Of a stretch of 64,000 nucleotides of DNA, positions 34,677-49,600 are shown piece after piece. Numbering within the stretch: position 1 is the stretch's first letter; each line of letters begins with the position of its first letter. Both the position numbers and the translations under genes were made by a program. The stretch is taken from positions 2,176,875 to 2,240,874 of the forward strand of contig CM069444.1 of NCBI GenBank assembly GCA_035610835.1. The letters are read 5' to 3'. This stretch comes from Ophiura sarsii (Eukaryota > Echinodermata > Ophiuroidea > Amphilepidida > Ophiuridae). The notes below the pieces were generated by a model. It saw only the letters and a list, made by a program, of their open reading frames with translations, ran no database searches and was not told the DNA's origin.

Positions 34677-37600
34677 GTACTGTAAAACAACTTAATTTTG
34701 CAAGGTATTTAATTTCACGAGGAACTTAAATTCGCGAAATTAAAATCCATGGTAAAAGCTTAAAATCAGAGTTAAATTTTGGAATCTTACTGTTAGAGAA
34801 GGAAAAGTACCCGCAAATGTTAAGTGTTTTACATTATTTAAAACCATGGATCCATGCTATAACTTATGGAACCCACCAGGGGTGTGCAACTTAAATTGCT
34901 GATCGAAAGCTCGTCACCCGGGATCTTTAACTTTTGTGTGATCAAGTTCTGGTGGCATTCTGAGCGCTGTTTGTCGTCTGCTTTTAGGTATATAGACTTA
35001 ATTGAAGTTTACACGGAATTGTTGGAAAAATTCCCGAAAATTGTTCGATTTTGAAAGTTCGTACATGTATGTGCCATTATTACAAGCCTGAAATATATTA
35101 CTTTTGTTTTGTCTCTTCTTTTCCAACAGTGCTGACGATCCTGAATGTGGCTGCGGTCTCAAGAAGTCCGATCATGAGGAGCGGTATTGCGGTTACGACA
35201 CTGAACCTAAAGGATCATGGTCAGTGCACAACCCCAAGCATACAAAGACAGCACAAACCAATGCCTTTGGAGAGATAGAATTTGTTGGGGGGAAATCGGG
35301 GTCGTCGCTCGGACAAAAAGGAAAAAAGGTATGTCACACTCGCAGACGTCGTTTAAGCATGAGTATGGTGGGAGGGGGATGATGGGGGAGGAGGATGGTG
35401 TGAATCACTTAATCATTCTAGAACTAAGATAACAATTCTCCAAATTCATATTTGTATACATCATTGCACAGTTCATCCGGGTGGATCACAATACGCCCAC
35501 TGAGAAGTTGCTGCATCTGCTATACAATGAATGGCATCTCAACCCACCAAAACTGCTCATTTCGGTCACCGGTGGCGCTAACGATTTCCACTTGAACGGT
35601 CGTCTTCGGGATGTGTTCCGTAAGGGGATCATCAAGGCTGCAGTGAGCACAGGTAAGTTCATCTTTGGCATTAACCCTAACTCCCTGGGCAACGCGTGTT
35701 TGTTGTGAATAACACTATTAGGGAGAGAAACGGGTCAAATTTGTTGGGTAAAAATCAGGCTGCAATAGCGCCCGGGGTGGTTGGGGGGGGGAGGTTCTCA
35801 GATATTTATTTGGTAGGGATGTGCCGCCAGGAAAATGAAAATTGACCCAAACATTTACTAATTTTCGGGTGGGGGGGGGGGGGGGGGGGGGAATGGACCC
35901 ATATATTTACTGGAGACCCATAATTTTCCTATATGATTGACAGATTTTGCTAAAATTTCTGTGAAAAACAGCAAAATTAAGGATTTTAGACCCATACATT
36001 TACCACAAATGGCTTTTAACACCCAACTGATTGCAGTATGTGATCACCTTGAAAACTTACGTTTTTCTATGCCATTTGATAGCCCACCAGCAACTTTAAG
36101 GCCATGTAATAGGGTCCTACTGTTGGTCCTACTGTTGGCCAAAAATGTTCCATTCAGAAATGTGGTGAATTACTGCCAAAGGTGGTTAACCACCCACCAG
36201 ATTGTGTACTACTCAATGGGCAATTTGTTTTGTGACCTTGTGCTTCTAAAAATAGAACCATTGGAGTTCTGCAGCTCAAACTTTGGAATTCGACAATTTT
36301 AAGGATGACCTTTCATGTACATGTAGAATAGAAAACATCAAGTTGAAATTCGGGCCCGTAATCAGAACATCTACCTTTAAAGGGGCACTAAGAGATCCTT
36401 CATTGAGGGAGCCCTCAATTTTGTCAGAAGTTAGGTTTTACACATATACGTAATGCTTATATACGTTCTAACTACCACCACAATTATAGAGCTTAATTTG
36501 CAGTATTTCATGTGAAATTCATGGATTTGATAGCATTTTGAGTTTCTATGTGCTCACATCGAAACTACCCATATTCATCTAAAAGGCCACAGATGGCTTC
36601 TCATTTATTTTTTTCATGTTATTCAAAATAACCTTAAAGACCACCCATGGCTTGTTACGTGGTGCTCAGTCATGACCTCCCTGATTCAATTGGTGGTGAC
36701 TTTTAACCAAAATACTAAAAAAAGTGAAAAGCACTAATATACCTTCGGAAATGCTGAGAAAATTTCTTTATTTTTCATTTTTACTGATTGTTTTTGAAGA
36801 AATCTTACATGAGAGGGTTTCTATGTATATCATCTATCTAAACAATGAGAAAATATTGAATTTCATTTTTGTGTGAAATCTCTCAGTGCCCCTTTAAGTC
36901 AAGTCACTGAGTGAGTTACTCAAGTCAAGACACTGGCTGGCTCAAGTCAAATAATTTGTTGTCTCAAGTCAATTTATTGGTTGGCCTTAAGTCAGGCCGA
37001 GTCACTGGTTGTTTCAAGTAATTGGTTGGTTGTGTCAAGTTGTGAAGTTTTGGAATGTCGGCTGCAGAAGCCTGCCGCATGGAAAGTGTTAATGACGACC
37101 AACTGTTTGGTGGCAAATTGCTTTGAAATGTGTCCTGAATTGACTTTTTTACTTTGGCAGACTGCTCAAGGAAATAATGTTTAACTCATCCATCTATAAT
37201 TGTTCAGGTGCATGGATCATCACCGGTGGTACGCATGCCGGAGTCATGAAATACGTAGGTGAGGCTGTCAGAGACTATCAGCTAGCCAATAGTAGGACCA
37301 ATGTGGTGGCCATAGGGATTGCTTCATGGGGCGTGTTGGACCAAAAAGAGGAAATGCAAAGTGATACGGTAAATATAAATAAATACAGCATGGTTAAAGG
37401 GGGGTGGCGGTGATAACCAAGCGGATGGAACGAGGCCGATGCCGGGATAGATTGTGACGGATATAAAATGAGGAATTTATCGCGACTATGTATAATCTTC
37501 ACAGAACAAATAAATACTAAATAAGACAATGTTATGAAAAGTATGCCCTTTTTTGTTAATTTTGCTTATTTTGATACCCGATTTCATGTTACGTATACCT

Positions 37601-40600
37601 AGTATGCCCCGGCTATAAAACTACCCTAGTTACATGATTTTTGGACGCACCTGATACGTACCCCTTTGTAATGACCACTGTGCACCTGAAAGATACTGGA
37701 GTAATCAATACATTTTTTACTGCATTTTGTTTAGGGACGATTCCCAGCCTACCTGAATACAAAGCGTCAGGGTAAACATAAAGTAGACATTCCACTGGAT
37801 CCAAACCATACACACTTTATTCTGGTGGATAATGGAAAGACATATGCATTTGGCGCAGAGATTGATCTGAGAGCTAGATTGGAGAGGGGAATATCTACAC
37901 AGAAAATAGAGGCAGAGACTCGTAAGTTGAATGGGGGGTTGGGGTATATTGGTTAATTTTATGTTGAAGTAACAGAGACTGATTTTGTGAGCTAGATTGG
38001 AAAGGGGGATCTCTGCACAGAAAATAGGCAGAGATTCGTAAGTTGAATTGGTGGTATATTGGTTAATTTAATGTTTAAAGGTATATTATGTGATCTTTTC
38101 CATGGGACGCCCTCAATCCTCGAAAAAAAATTGGAAGCAGATTTTCTTGCAGATTTAATTTTCTGATCATAAATCATATATATATATATCAATACAGAGC
38201 GATACGATTCCTAATAACCTCAAAATCATGGTTTAAAGAGTGAATTTAGAGAAAAATTTGAAAAATAGATTGTACCGCTCGGTACAATCTATTTTTCAAA
38301 CCATGATTTTGAAGTAATTAGGAATCGTATCGATCTGTAACTTAAAAAATCTTTATGATTTATGATCAAAAATGCAAATCTGCAAGAAAATCTGCTTTCA
38401 TAGTAAAAAATCAATGATAGAGGGTGCTACTTGGAAAAGATCACATAATATGCCTTTAAGTAACAGAGACTGATTTTGTGAGCTAGATGGAAAGGGGGAT
38501 CTCTGCACAGAAAATAGAGGCCGAGTCTTGTAAGTTGAATGGGTGGTATATTGGTTAAGATGTGTTAGTAACAGAAATTTTATATTTTGAAAATCTCTAA
38601 GAAATTAGACGATACACCGTCATGTCAGTATTACATTTACTCACATAACGCTGCTGTTCTGTCAAAACTTTGAAAATATCCATCTGACCCTTCAGCATGT
38701 ATTCTATGTATAACCTCTGTGGGCAGTCTGCTTTAAGGGCCAACAATACACCTACCAGTCCAATCCTTGTATGTGCTCTTGCCCCTCTAAAGTAACACTT
38801 CCTTATGCTATGTATAACCATTGGGCAGTTTTACTTTTATACATGTGCACAGTAGCGTAGCCAGGGGGTGCAAGGGGGGGCAGAGTGCCCCCTCTGAAAA
38901 ATAATTTGACCGGGAAATCGGGAAGGCAGTGGAAAATCGGGAAGGGAAAGAAAGGGAGAAAAGGAAGGAAAGGAAAGGGAAAAAAGGGAAGGAAAGGAAA
39001 AGGCAGTAGCGTGCACAAAAGGGGAAATTTGGCGGGTCAATTTTTTTTTGTAGCAGGACTTCGGCTAAATAAAGAAAAATGTTATAGAGAAAACTGATGA
39101 AAACCCGGAGGATTGGCCAAAACTGCGCGACTTTTTGAGTGTGCGATTTTTTTTGGACCGTGCAATTTTTTTTGACCCCCCCCCAACCGGGTCGAACTGG
39201 TGCTCACCGGGAAAAAATACCTTTGCCCCCCCTGACAAGTGACCCTGGCTACGCTACTGCATGTGCATGTTGAAGGGCTGGAAAACATGCAAGGTCAGTA
39301 CAACAATCATCTTTATTGTTATTCAATATGGTAATTGGCTAATTGAAGTTTTGCCCCACCTCTCTTCCCGTCCTTCCAATAAAGTGCATAAAATAGAGGC
39401 AGAGAAGTTAAATAACACATTTTAACACAGATATTCCAGTAGTGTGCGTGGTCGTTGAGGGCGGACCTAATACCATTGAAACAGCAGTAGCCGGACTCAA
39501 GGAGGACACGCCCATTGTGGTCGTTGCCAACTCCGGTCGTGCGGCGGATGTCTTGGCATATGCGATACAGCATGCTAGGCCAGTAGATAAAGAAAAGTAA
39601 GTTTGCTGACCTTGGATTGGATAGGGGGCAGGGGCTGAGGGTGGGGGAGACTATAGAGCAGCGCTCGATTTAACCGGTGTCGCATCGCGAAATGGGACAC
39701 ACTTTTGAAGAATTGCGATGCTATTGCACAAATATGTAGCAAAAACGTGACGCATAAAGATTCTCTACTTGATCTTTGATCACATACCAACAAAGCCAAA
39801 CCTACAAAGATTGAGTTTCATCTTCAAATAAACTAAAAAAAGTAAGATAAATCCTCAAGTATCAGCAGCTTGTGTTTCGTTTTCGTCAGAGTTAAAAAGG
39901 CTCATTGCTTTAACATGTACGCGCAGAACTCAATCCATCAGTATATAATTAAAAAATGGCCGAGATCTGCGCAATATTCTAATAAGAAATTGTAATCATA
40001 ATTATTGTAAAAAATCCAAAACGAAATTTGTGAATTGCTACACAAAACTAATAGTGCATGGCACTTTTTGCTACATAAAAAAATGCTGGAAATCGAACGC
40101 TGCTAGAGAGGTCTGTTTGTGAGAAGAGTTTGTTTGTGGAGGGAGAATCTGTTGGGAGTGGGGGGTTAGGGTGAGAAGTGGGAATGAAAGTGTGTGGGAT
40201 AGGAGTGTGGGAATGAAAATGTGTGGGATGGGAGTGTGGGAATGAAAGTGTGTAGGGTGGGTAGTGTGAATGAAAGTGTATAGGGTGGGGAGTGGGAATG
40301 AAAGTGTGTGGTGGGGAGTGGGAATGAAAATGTGTGGGATGAGAGTGTGGGAATGAAAGTGTGTAGAGTGGGAGTGGGAATGAAAGTGTGTAGAGTGGGA
40401 GTGAGAATGAAAGTGTGTGGGGTGGGGAGTGGGAATGTAAGTGTGTGGGTGGGGAGTAAGAATGAAAGTGGGTGGGGAGTGGGAATGAAAGTATGTGGGG
40501 TGGTGAGTGGGAAAGAAAGTGTAGGGTGGGGAGTGGGAATGAAAGTGTAGGGTGGGGAGTGGGAATGAAAGTATGTGGGGCGGTGAGTGGGAAAGAAAGT

Positions 40601-43600
40601 GTAGGGTGGGGAGTGGGAATGAAAGTGTAGGGTGGGGAGTGGGAATGAAAGTATGTGGGTTGGGGAGTAGGAATGGAAGTGTGTGAATAGGATAGCGGGG
40701 AGAGTTGTTTATGAGCAGCATATATAAGCATAGACATATGTTTGCCTTCATTGATGTAATTTATGTTATTTCAAATATTGGAAAGGAGATGTTTTAAAGC
40801 CAATATAAATATTGTTGGATTTGCTGTACTTCACTCATCTACCTCGGTGCGGTGGTGACAGAGCGTATCTCAGTGATTGCAGATTATTGTGCATGTGATT
40901 GGTATTTCCTTGCCTATTATACTATGATAGTTGAATCAGTTCCAAATTTACAAGAATTGTGATGCTTGTATATGTCAATGTGAACAAAAATGTGTGTTTT
41001 TTATCTTTTTGCAAAAGTAATCCAAGTCATAATAATGCTACAAGTCAAGTTAAGTCTATCAAAAAGATTTGAGACCAAGTCACAAGTCAAGTTATTGCTC
41101 TCAGTGACTTAAGTCAAGTCAACTCATATAAATCTGTAACTCGATTTATCACAGCACAGGATTTTTTTTTTTTTCCTTTTTCTGGGACATATCAAATGCA
41201 AAGATCTTAAACCGAGGTGGTTTCTTTTTTATTCATTCTTAATTATTTGTTGAGAAATTGTTGAGAAATTCATCATTCACCTACCTGCAGGACAGTGTTG
41301 GCTCTCAGCGATAAAAACCGGGTGAAAATTGCCCAGATGCTGTTGGCCATGGGTGGTATTAAAGAAAACATGCTGGACAAAATGCAGCAATTAATTGACG
41401 AATGTCTGCAGAGGCCTCATCTGCTGAATGTCTATGAGGAGGGGTCAGGATTGGAAATAGATGCCGCTATTCTGAATGCACTCATGAAAGGTATGTAGTG
41501 ATAGGGAGGGGAGGGGGAGCGATGGAGGGAAGGAAGAGTAGGAGGATTGGGTAATTCCATCTGGGGAGGGGTGTTGGAGAGAGGGGCGATTACTATACAG
41601 AGACCTCGTCTGCTGAATGGTTATAAGGAGGGGTCGTGATTGGATAAAGTCAGGATTGGATATAGGCAGCCACCATAGCAGGGGTCAGGATTGGATATAG
41701 ATGCGGCCATTCGTAATTAATCAATTAGCATTCTGATATTATTTGTAGCTAATCAGGGCAAACAACAGGACCAGCTGAGGCTATCCCAGGCATGGAACAG
41801 GGTGGATATTGCAAAACAAGAATTATTTGGATCAGACTCTGATTGGCAGGTAAGGAACTAGGTTGGGATGGCCCTAGCCTGGGTCCCCACGTCCCTCGAT
41901 TCTTAAATGGTAGACCAAATCGAGGGACTGCAAAAACGTGTGAAACTCTTCCCGAAGGCAACAAACAACTGAAAAACCACCTGATTAGTCCAATACAAAT
42001 TGCAATGCGTCGAACGCCGGTGGGGGGGATTTTTTTGGTAGGGATGTGGCGCCAGCGAAATGAAAATCTGACCGATACATTTAACAATTTTCAGAGGGAA
42101 ACGGACCCATGCCCATTCGTTCACTGGAGACCCATAATTGTCTTATATATTTGACCGATTTTGCTAAAATTTCTGTGAAAAACAGTAAAATTAAGATTTT
42201 AGAACTGTACATTTACCAAAAATGGCTTTGAAAAGGGGTCATTCATTTACCAGAGGTGAAAAATGGGACCCTATTTTGTGGCACATCCCCGTAACCTCAT
42301 ATCCACTAAGTAGCCGCCCTCCCCCTCCCCCTTGGTCGAATGATAGTCACACCGCGCTGTGGGAGGTAAATCACCCACCCTAATGTTTCACGAGATGTAC
42401 AATCACATCGTGTGAAACCACTGACGCTCTGTGGTGTGATGGTGCGTGAATATAGTTAATGTTTATTAAACAGCTAATATTAGCGCACACATTTGGAATT
42501 GTGTTCCTTCAGTCTGGTCTGCACTGTACGACACCCACCCGGAGTGCAATTAGACATTTTCAATGCACTCTGCATATTTAAGCTTCTTGCTTTCTTATCA
42601 TTTCGAAACATCTGAGAGAGTTATCCGGATAAAATCGGGTTGGATAACCAAGGTCGGACTGTATTATAGAAATTGAATGGAAACAGGAAAGTGTTTGACA
42701 TTTTAGGAGTATTCCAACGATAATTTATTCCTATTTAAACATGTGTAAAAACAGAAAGGATTAAAGGGTATTTGTTCGCAATTGTTGAATTTTATGAACA
42801 ATAATAGGCGAGCTTAACACTTTCCATGCGGCAGGCGTCTGCAGACGACACTCCAAAATTTCACAAAATGTTTCAAAAATGTCAAAACTATTGAATCTCA
42901 TTACCATATTTGGAATCAGCATGTTAAATGCATCAACATAAGTACAAATATGCCTATTATTAGTTCAGTAATTCTTGAGATAGACTTTCTCTTGGGAAAG
43001 GTTTTTGAAAAATATGTTTTGTATATGGTCAAAACTAATAGCCGCGTGGAAAGTGTTAAAGTAGCGAGTCTTCAGGTGTCACACCACCAATTAATTCCCC
43101 TATTAGATAACATGCTAAAGAGGTCAAATTAAAGTCTGATTTTTTTCAGCTATCGAGCGACTGGTTTGTTCAAATCTTGGTTTTCTTTGAAGATACTGAT
43201 GTCTGCTATCAAAACAACACCCATTTTTGGGGGTTGACCAGCATTTTTCCCCGCAACAAGACGTCGAATACTAGTCTACTCTCAAAATTGCTCTCTGCTA
43301 GCTATATTCGGTGCATTTGTCCTAGAAGAAGTGAAAAGAGAAAAGTTGTGTCAGATCTTACTATTACAGAAAACACCAGGGTTATTTGGATAAATATTAA
43401 GTTTATAGTCTACAAATCACAAATAACACAAATTTCTTTCATATTAAGCGCACTGTATACCTTTTCTGTACATTTAAATTAATGGTGAATGGGTCAATCT
43501 TGAATTAAAAACACTGGCTAGTGTTGGGCGCTAGCACACATTTCTTTGGTGGTGTGGAATCTACAGAACTGGACAGGGTAAAGGGTGACTCTAGGGTGGT

Positions 43601-46600
43601 ACAATACCTAAACTTGTGTCAAAAGTCAGATCTCCCAGATGTTGTAACAAAATTTGCCTTTTTTACTAATATTTTGGCTACTTTTTTTAACAGGAAGGAG
43701 AACTGGACGCAGCCATGCGCTATGCCTTGCTCAATAATCAGATGGAATTTGTCAAGTTATTTCTTGAGAACGGACTGAATCTGAAGACCTTCCTCACTGT
43801 GCAGGAGCTCACAGATCTGTACAATCATCAGGTAAAGTCAAGCATACTATTGATAGTCATGTTCACAGTGGACTTGCAAAACATGAGATATAGTATTTGA
43901 TATCAAATTCAAGCATTAGGCAAAAAACAAACAAAAAAAGAGTTTCATGTGGGTCGGACGGTCGAATTCTTTTTTCTTTTTTTCTTCTTTTCTTTTTAAC
44001 AAGCAGATACTACACAAAAACACGATATTAAAGAATCCCTTAAAACATGCATATTACGTAAAGTAGTAGTAAGATTTTTTAAAAACCCATTGCGACACTG
44101 ATTTTTGAGATGTTAGACTCGGTCGCTGAGGGAACACAACCACGTTTGGCCTTGTTATCCCCTGAGCAGGGGTCGCATTCTGATGCGTCTGCGCATCCTG
44201 GACCTCTCACTTTCTTGTTTGACACGTCAGGTTTCAAATTGGAAAGACTTGCGGGTCCCGATCAAAATTGACGATGTATGGAAATGGAAACCTTAAGAAA
44301 TTCTGTAAATTACATATCCATCTTTTGCTCACAATAGGAATTCATTAAAACTGTCCGTAAAAAAGTAACATTTTCAAATACCCAAACTTCAGGACCCCTC
44401 AATTTCTTGGGGGACCCCTTAAATTGGTTTTTTGAAGTCCTACGGGGTCCTGAAAAATTTCATGGGACCTCTCATATTTTTGATCCAGTGTTGTTTCTGG
44501 AAATGGTCAAGGCATGATGTGAACCTGCAATCCGAAACATAGCCCTTATAAACTCAAGTGCAGGGATGCGAAACTTCAGGAAATATCCGGATTTCCGGAA
44601 ATGAGGCCATAACAAAAATTTGGATTTTTGGTAGAAAAAGAAAAGTAAAAGGAAAACAAATTATTTGTCATTTCCGGAATCGGATGATGATATTTCAGCA
44701 TAAAAAGAGGCAAACATGGTGGGTTTTTTTTATGATACCCTGTAGCCTATTCTCCAGACGAGCTCCCATAAAAGTTCAATGCCACGCGGAAACGCTTGGG
44801 CTGTCTGGCCATGTTCGCGTAAAAAGTTCAGGAATGGATCAATCACCCACTTGCATCCCTGTGAAGTGGCTTGTGAACTGCTGTAGGCCTTAGGAACTGA
44901 TAACTGTTGGACAGCTTTAAAGGGGGTAGGTAGAGCCCTTAACACTTATGGGGCAGGCAGCTGCAGACGACATTCTAAAATTTCACAAAATGTTTCTAAA
45001 ATTTCACAAAATGTTTCAACAATGTCAAAATTGTTACATTTCAAAACCATATTTGGAATCCCCATGTGAAATGCATTGAAATAAGTACAAACATGCCTAG
45101 TATTGGTTCAATAATCTTTGAAATAGACCTTGACAGTTGGGAAAGGTTTCTGAAAAAATATTGTTTCGTATATGGTAAAACCAATACCCGCGTGGAAAGT
45201 GTTCAGAACACAATCTTGGAAATGTTGAGACAAGGGGAGCTTAGGCGACACAAAATCCAACACTGTTCTACGGGCCCGACTGACCCATTTATTTTGAATT
45301 GTCCAATTTTCTAAAGTTTTTTTGTTTTGAACATTGTTGAAAATTCATCTTTTTTGAAGAAAAATAATTATAAAAAAATGCCAGACCGACCCTACCTGAG
45401 AGGTCCATTTGCCCATAGAACAGGCTTTTTATTTCGTCTCCGTAACACTGAAGAAGGCTGAAAAGGTCAACAGATCTAGCCAAGGATGGTAAAATGTAGG
45501 CCTTAAGTCAAGAGCTGCATTATACTTAGGGGATGGCGTTGTATTTATTCTTTACCATCAGGTTAACAATGGTGGCACTTTCGCAGCAGTGTATGCTCGT
45601 AAATTTAAGAAAAAGGTGAGGTCAAATGAAAAGATTACAGTGTCCCTCCATGAAGACATCGGCAAGATGATCAAGATGTTGACCATGGACACTTACCACC
45701 CAAAGTACTTTGACAAGGATGCACACGGTCAGCTCAAGTACCGGATCAAGAAGGAGTCGTCACAGCAACAGACGACAACGGCTGACAACGGCAACACATT
45801 GACAACTAATGGAAATCATGGAATAGATCCAACTCGGGGATCTAGTAAGTTGATTTTGTTTTTGTCGCGCGTTAGCGGGACTATGAGACCGTTTTTAGTT
45901 CCAAGCCAAATTTATATACGGTGTACATGTACTTTGTATGATGCATGGCCCGGCCCATGCATTGCTTGGCATAAAGCATTGTGTTTATTTTATTTACTGA
46001 GTGACGGTAGACGGTGTGGAGTAATAGTGGTGTGGAGTAATAGTGTTGTGCCGAGCCTGCCTAACTTCACAAATTCTATACTATACAATCTGGATTGGTA
46101 TTGGCCTGTTATTTAATGTGCTATTAAAATTAATACACGAATTAAGGGCAATTATTATTTTAATAATAATTGCCCGTAACTATAACTCATTAAAAAAAGT
46201 AACTCGGTGTACGTAACACTGGCGTATGTTGCAAATGAACTTGATTGGTATGAGAAACTACCAAAATCAAACTTCTGACCTTTGACCAGAATAAACATTG
46301 TTGGAAATGTTTGATTTATATTCCTTTAGCTATAAGGCCATTAAATTGTACGAGGAAACTGCACCAAACACTGCTTGTCAACTAAACAGCGCTTATAATA
46401 ACTAGTTTAACAATATTAAATTGATTAATATTACAGAATATATAAACTTTTGAGCGTGTTCTTTTGCAAATGCGTGTAGGGGGCACTGGACATGACTGAA
46501 CACGGTTAACAGGATTTTCTCATTTCTGTGTGTTCGAATACAATAAGACCGAAATGCGGATGGATATTTAACTTCCGAACTGTTAAGACGCCTTGGGTTG

Positions 46601-49600
46601 AGCTCGTCAGCTGCCTCACTGCCTGCCTGCTATGCTATGAATGACATGACACTTGCTTTGCACAGCGCTGTTTTGTCATTCGGACACAATGTACATAATA
46701 TGTATGTCTCGTTGGACTCCTTATGATTAGGCCTATTGCCAGGTGATTCGTGTCGTCGATCAATGTTTGTGATTGGTAAACAAAATACAGGGTGACTCAC
46801 AAAATCAGCGTAATACCAAAGTAAACGGATACACTGTGGTCTATGTCAGTGTAATATTATAATACGGAATGGCCTATGAATAATAATAATAATATCTTGA
46901 AATAATGAATGAAACCTTTAGTGTCTTGAGTTTGACCAATTATTTCGGAAGTCTATCTTATCATTATCGGTCAACTTGCTTCTTTTTATTTTAAATTACA
47001 GAACAAATACAATAACTTTTATCGTCAACTTATAGTTGCAATTGTTTCAGGAAAATTTAAACATCTTAAAACTCACCTGTTTCCAGAGTAATTCATTCTT
47101 TTATAATTTGTTTATTACCGAGCCTTTAATTATTGCCCGTTTTTTATACTTGTTGTATTTATAATGTTTAAACTTTGTAAATACTTTGTAAGCTCTTTTA
47201 AATATATATTTCTAATTTGGATGTTTGTTTATTTGTTATTTATTTTTTATTTTTTATTTCTCCACCCGCCCCCAAATAATGAACGAATTAATAAGAACAT
47301 ATGTTTTAATTAATCAATTAATAAGAACAAAGTTTTAATCAATTAATTGTTCATTAAATAAATAACTACATAAATAAAAAATACATTATTACTTAAAATT
47401 AATAAATGTATTTATGTATTTATAAATTAACTATTTAAATTCATTATTGCGGCCGTTAATATGTTGACATTATAATAAAGGTCTCATGTCTCCTCTTCCC
47501 TCTTTAATAAAGTCATTGAATGAGACAGTTCAATCGCACTTGATTGATTTTGATGTGATAGGTATACTCTTTTATCGATACACATCTTGTGACACCAAAA
47601 CAAATTTGGGGGCGTTTGTTACGTAGGCAACTGACAACGATCAAGTACAATTTGAAACAATGTCTATGTTATAAATTTAAGATGTGAAATTTGATTTTAT
47701 TAAAATTGAGATTGCTGGTTTGTTTTTTATCACACAATGTGTTAATAATCTTCCTTAATGCCCCCTTGCGTTCAAACACAATCCCACTGAGCGACATTTG
47801 TCTTTTTTAAGACTCTGCTTGTTTGATTTGTTGTAATGAGGGGTGAGTGGAGCAGGGAGGGAGGGGAACACATCAACTGGCTTAGCTTTCCGAATTCTTT
47901 GAGACTAAACATTTTGCAAGTTTTGTGATCATCTGTAATTTGACTGCTGAAAATATGATGTGGTCTTAACTTTCCCCCCTCATACCTCTTGTAAATTGGA
48001 TTTTCTAGGAAGTTAAACAATTTTTTACCATGCCATTTTTATCCCCCTGGTTTGTAAAACCAGAAGGGGATTTTGTCATCATGTAATGTGTGGGGGTGCG
48101 TATGTAGGGGTGTGGGGGTGTGTGTGCCTTTTGGTTAGCCTTTTTTCTGTATGCTGTATCTTTTGAACGGATGGACGGATTGACTTCAAACCTTCAGCGA
48201 TAGGTAGGCCATGGTCAAAAGATGTGGCTGCTTGTTTTGGGGTCTAATTTGCATAGGTCATCTGAGGTCAAAGGTCATCTAGAGGTAAAATCGTAAAAGT
48301 TGCCCGATTGACGTCAAACTTAGAGAAAAGAAACATGAACGCCAGGTGATTATTTTTTTAGGTCTAATTTGCATAGGTCATCTGAGGTCAAAGGTCATCC
48401 AGGGGTCAAATCGTAAAAGTTGCACGATTGACTTCAAACTTGGAGAAAAGAAACATGAACACCGGGTGAACATGTCTAAAATAAATTAGAGGTCATCCAA
48501 GGTCATCTGAGGTCAAAGGTCATCCAGAGGTCAAATCGTAAAAGTTGCCCGATTGACGTCAAACTTGGAGACAAGAAGCATGAACACTGGGCCCTGGGTG
48601 AACATGTCTAAAATCAATTAGAGGTCATCTGAGGTCAAAGGTCATCCAGAGGTCAAATCGTAAAAGTTGCCCGATTTACGTCAAACTTGGAGACAAGAAA
48701 CATGAACACTGGGGAACATGTCTAAAATAAATTAGAGGTCATCCGAGGTCAACGGTCATTAGAGGTCAACCAAGGTCAAAGGTCACCAAGGGGTTAAATT
48801 GTGCAATGAACACCGTGGGAACATGTAAAAAAATAATTAGAGGTCATCTGAGGTCAAAGGTCATCCAGAGGTCAAATCGTTAAAGTTGCCCGATTGACCT
48901 CAAACTTGGAGAAAAGAAACATGAACACCGGGGGAACATGACCCATATATGACCTTTGACCTCATATCGTAAAAGTTGCCCGATTGACGTCAAACTTGGA
49001 GACAAGAAGCATAAACACCGGGTGAACATGTCTAAAATCAATTAGAGGTCATCTGAGGTCAAAGGTCATCCAGAGGTCAAATCGTAAAAGTTGCCCGATT
49101 TACGTCAAACTTGGAGACAAGAAACATGAACACTGGGGAACATGTCTAAAATAAATTAGAGGTCATCCGAGTTCAACGGTCATTAGAGGTCAACCAAGGT
49201 CAAAGGTCACCAAGGGGTTAAATTGTGCAATGAACACCGTGGGAACATGTAAAAAAATAATTAGAGGTCATCTGAGGTCTAAGGTCATCCAGAGGTCAAA
49301 TCGTTAAAGTTGCCCGATTGACCTCAAACTTGGAGAAAAGAAACATGAACACCGGGGGAACATGACCCATATATGACCTTTGACCTCATTTAGTTGATCT
49401 CCCAGCCAGGGGGATTCGCAAGTCGTGACTTGCAGTATTTTTTAATTATAAAATGTTAAAGAACAAAATAAGGAACAAATATTGAAATAGAAATTACAAA
49501 CTAAAACCTTTTTTGCACCATAAATATTACCTACTAGTGCATAGCTTAAACATAATTCATACACTCTTAGTAGTGTCGAACCAATCAGAAAGCAAGAAAC

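Noticed and set aside
35937..36302. 121-codon frame in TRPM intron
   Set aside because: No TRPM similarity, no fitting splice sites, and it overlaps a repeat shared with 42017-42334.
40048..40751. Two minus-strand frames of 226-229 codons, rich in His, Pro and Ser
   Set aside because: They are opposite-strand readings of the GGGAGTGGGAATGAAAGTG minisatellite. Two frames are open at once, as expected for a short-period repeat, and there is no domain.
48240..49390. CRISPR-like array
   Set aside because: Repeats are long, diverged and without uniform spacers, and the host is an animal; it is a tandem satellite.
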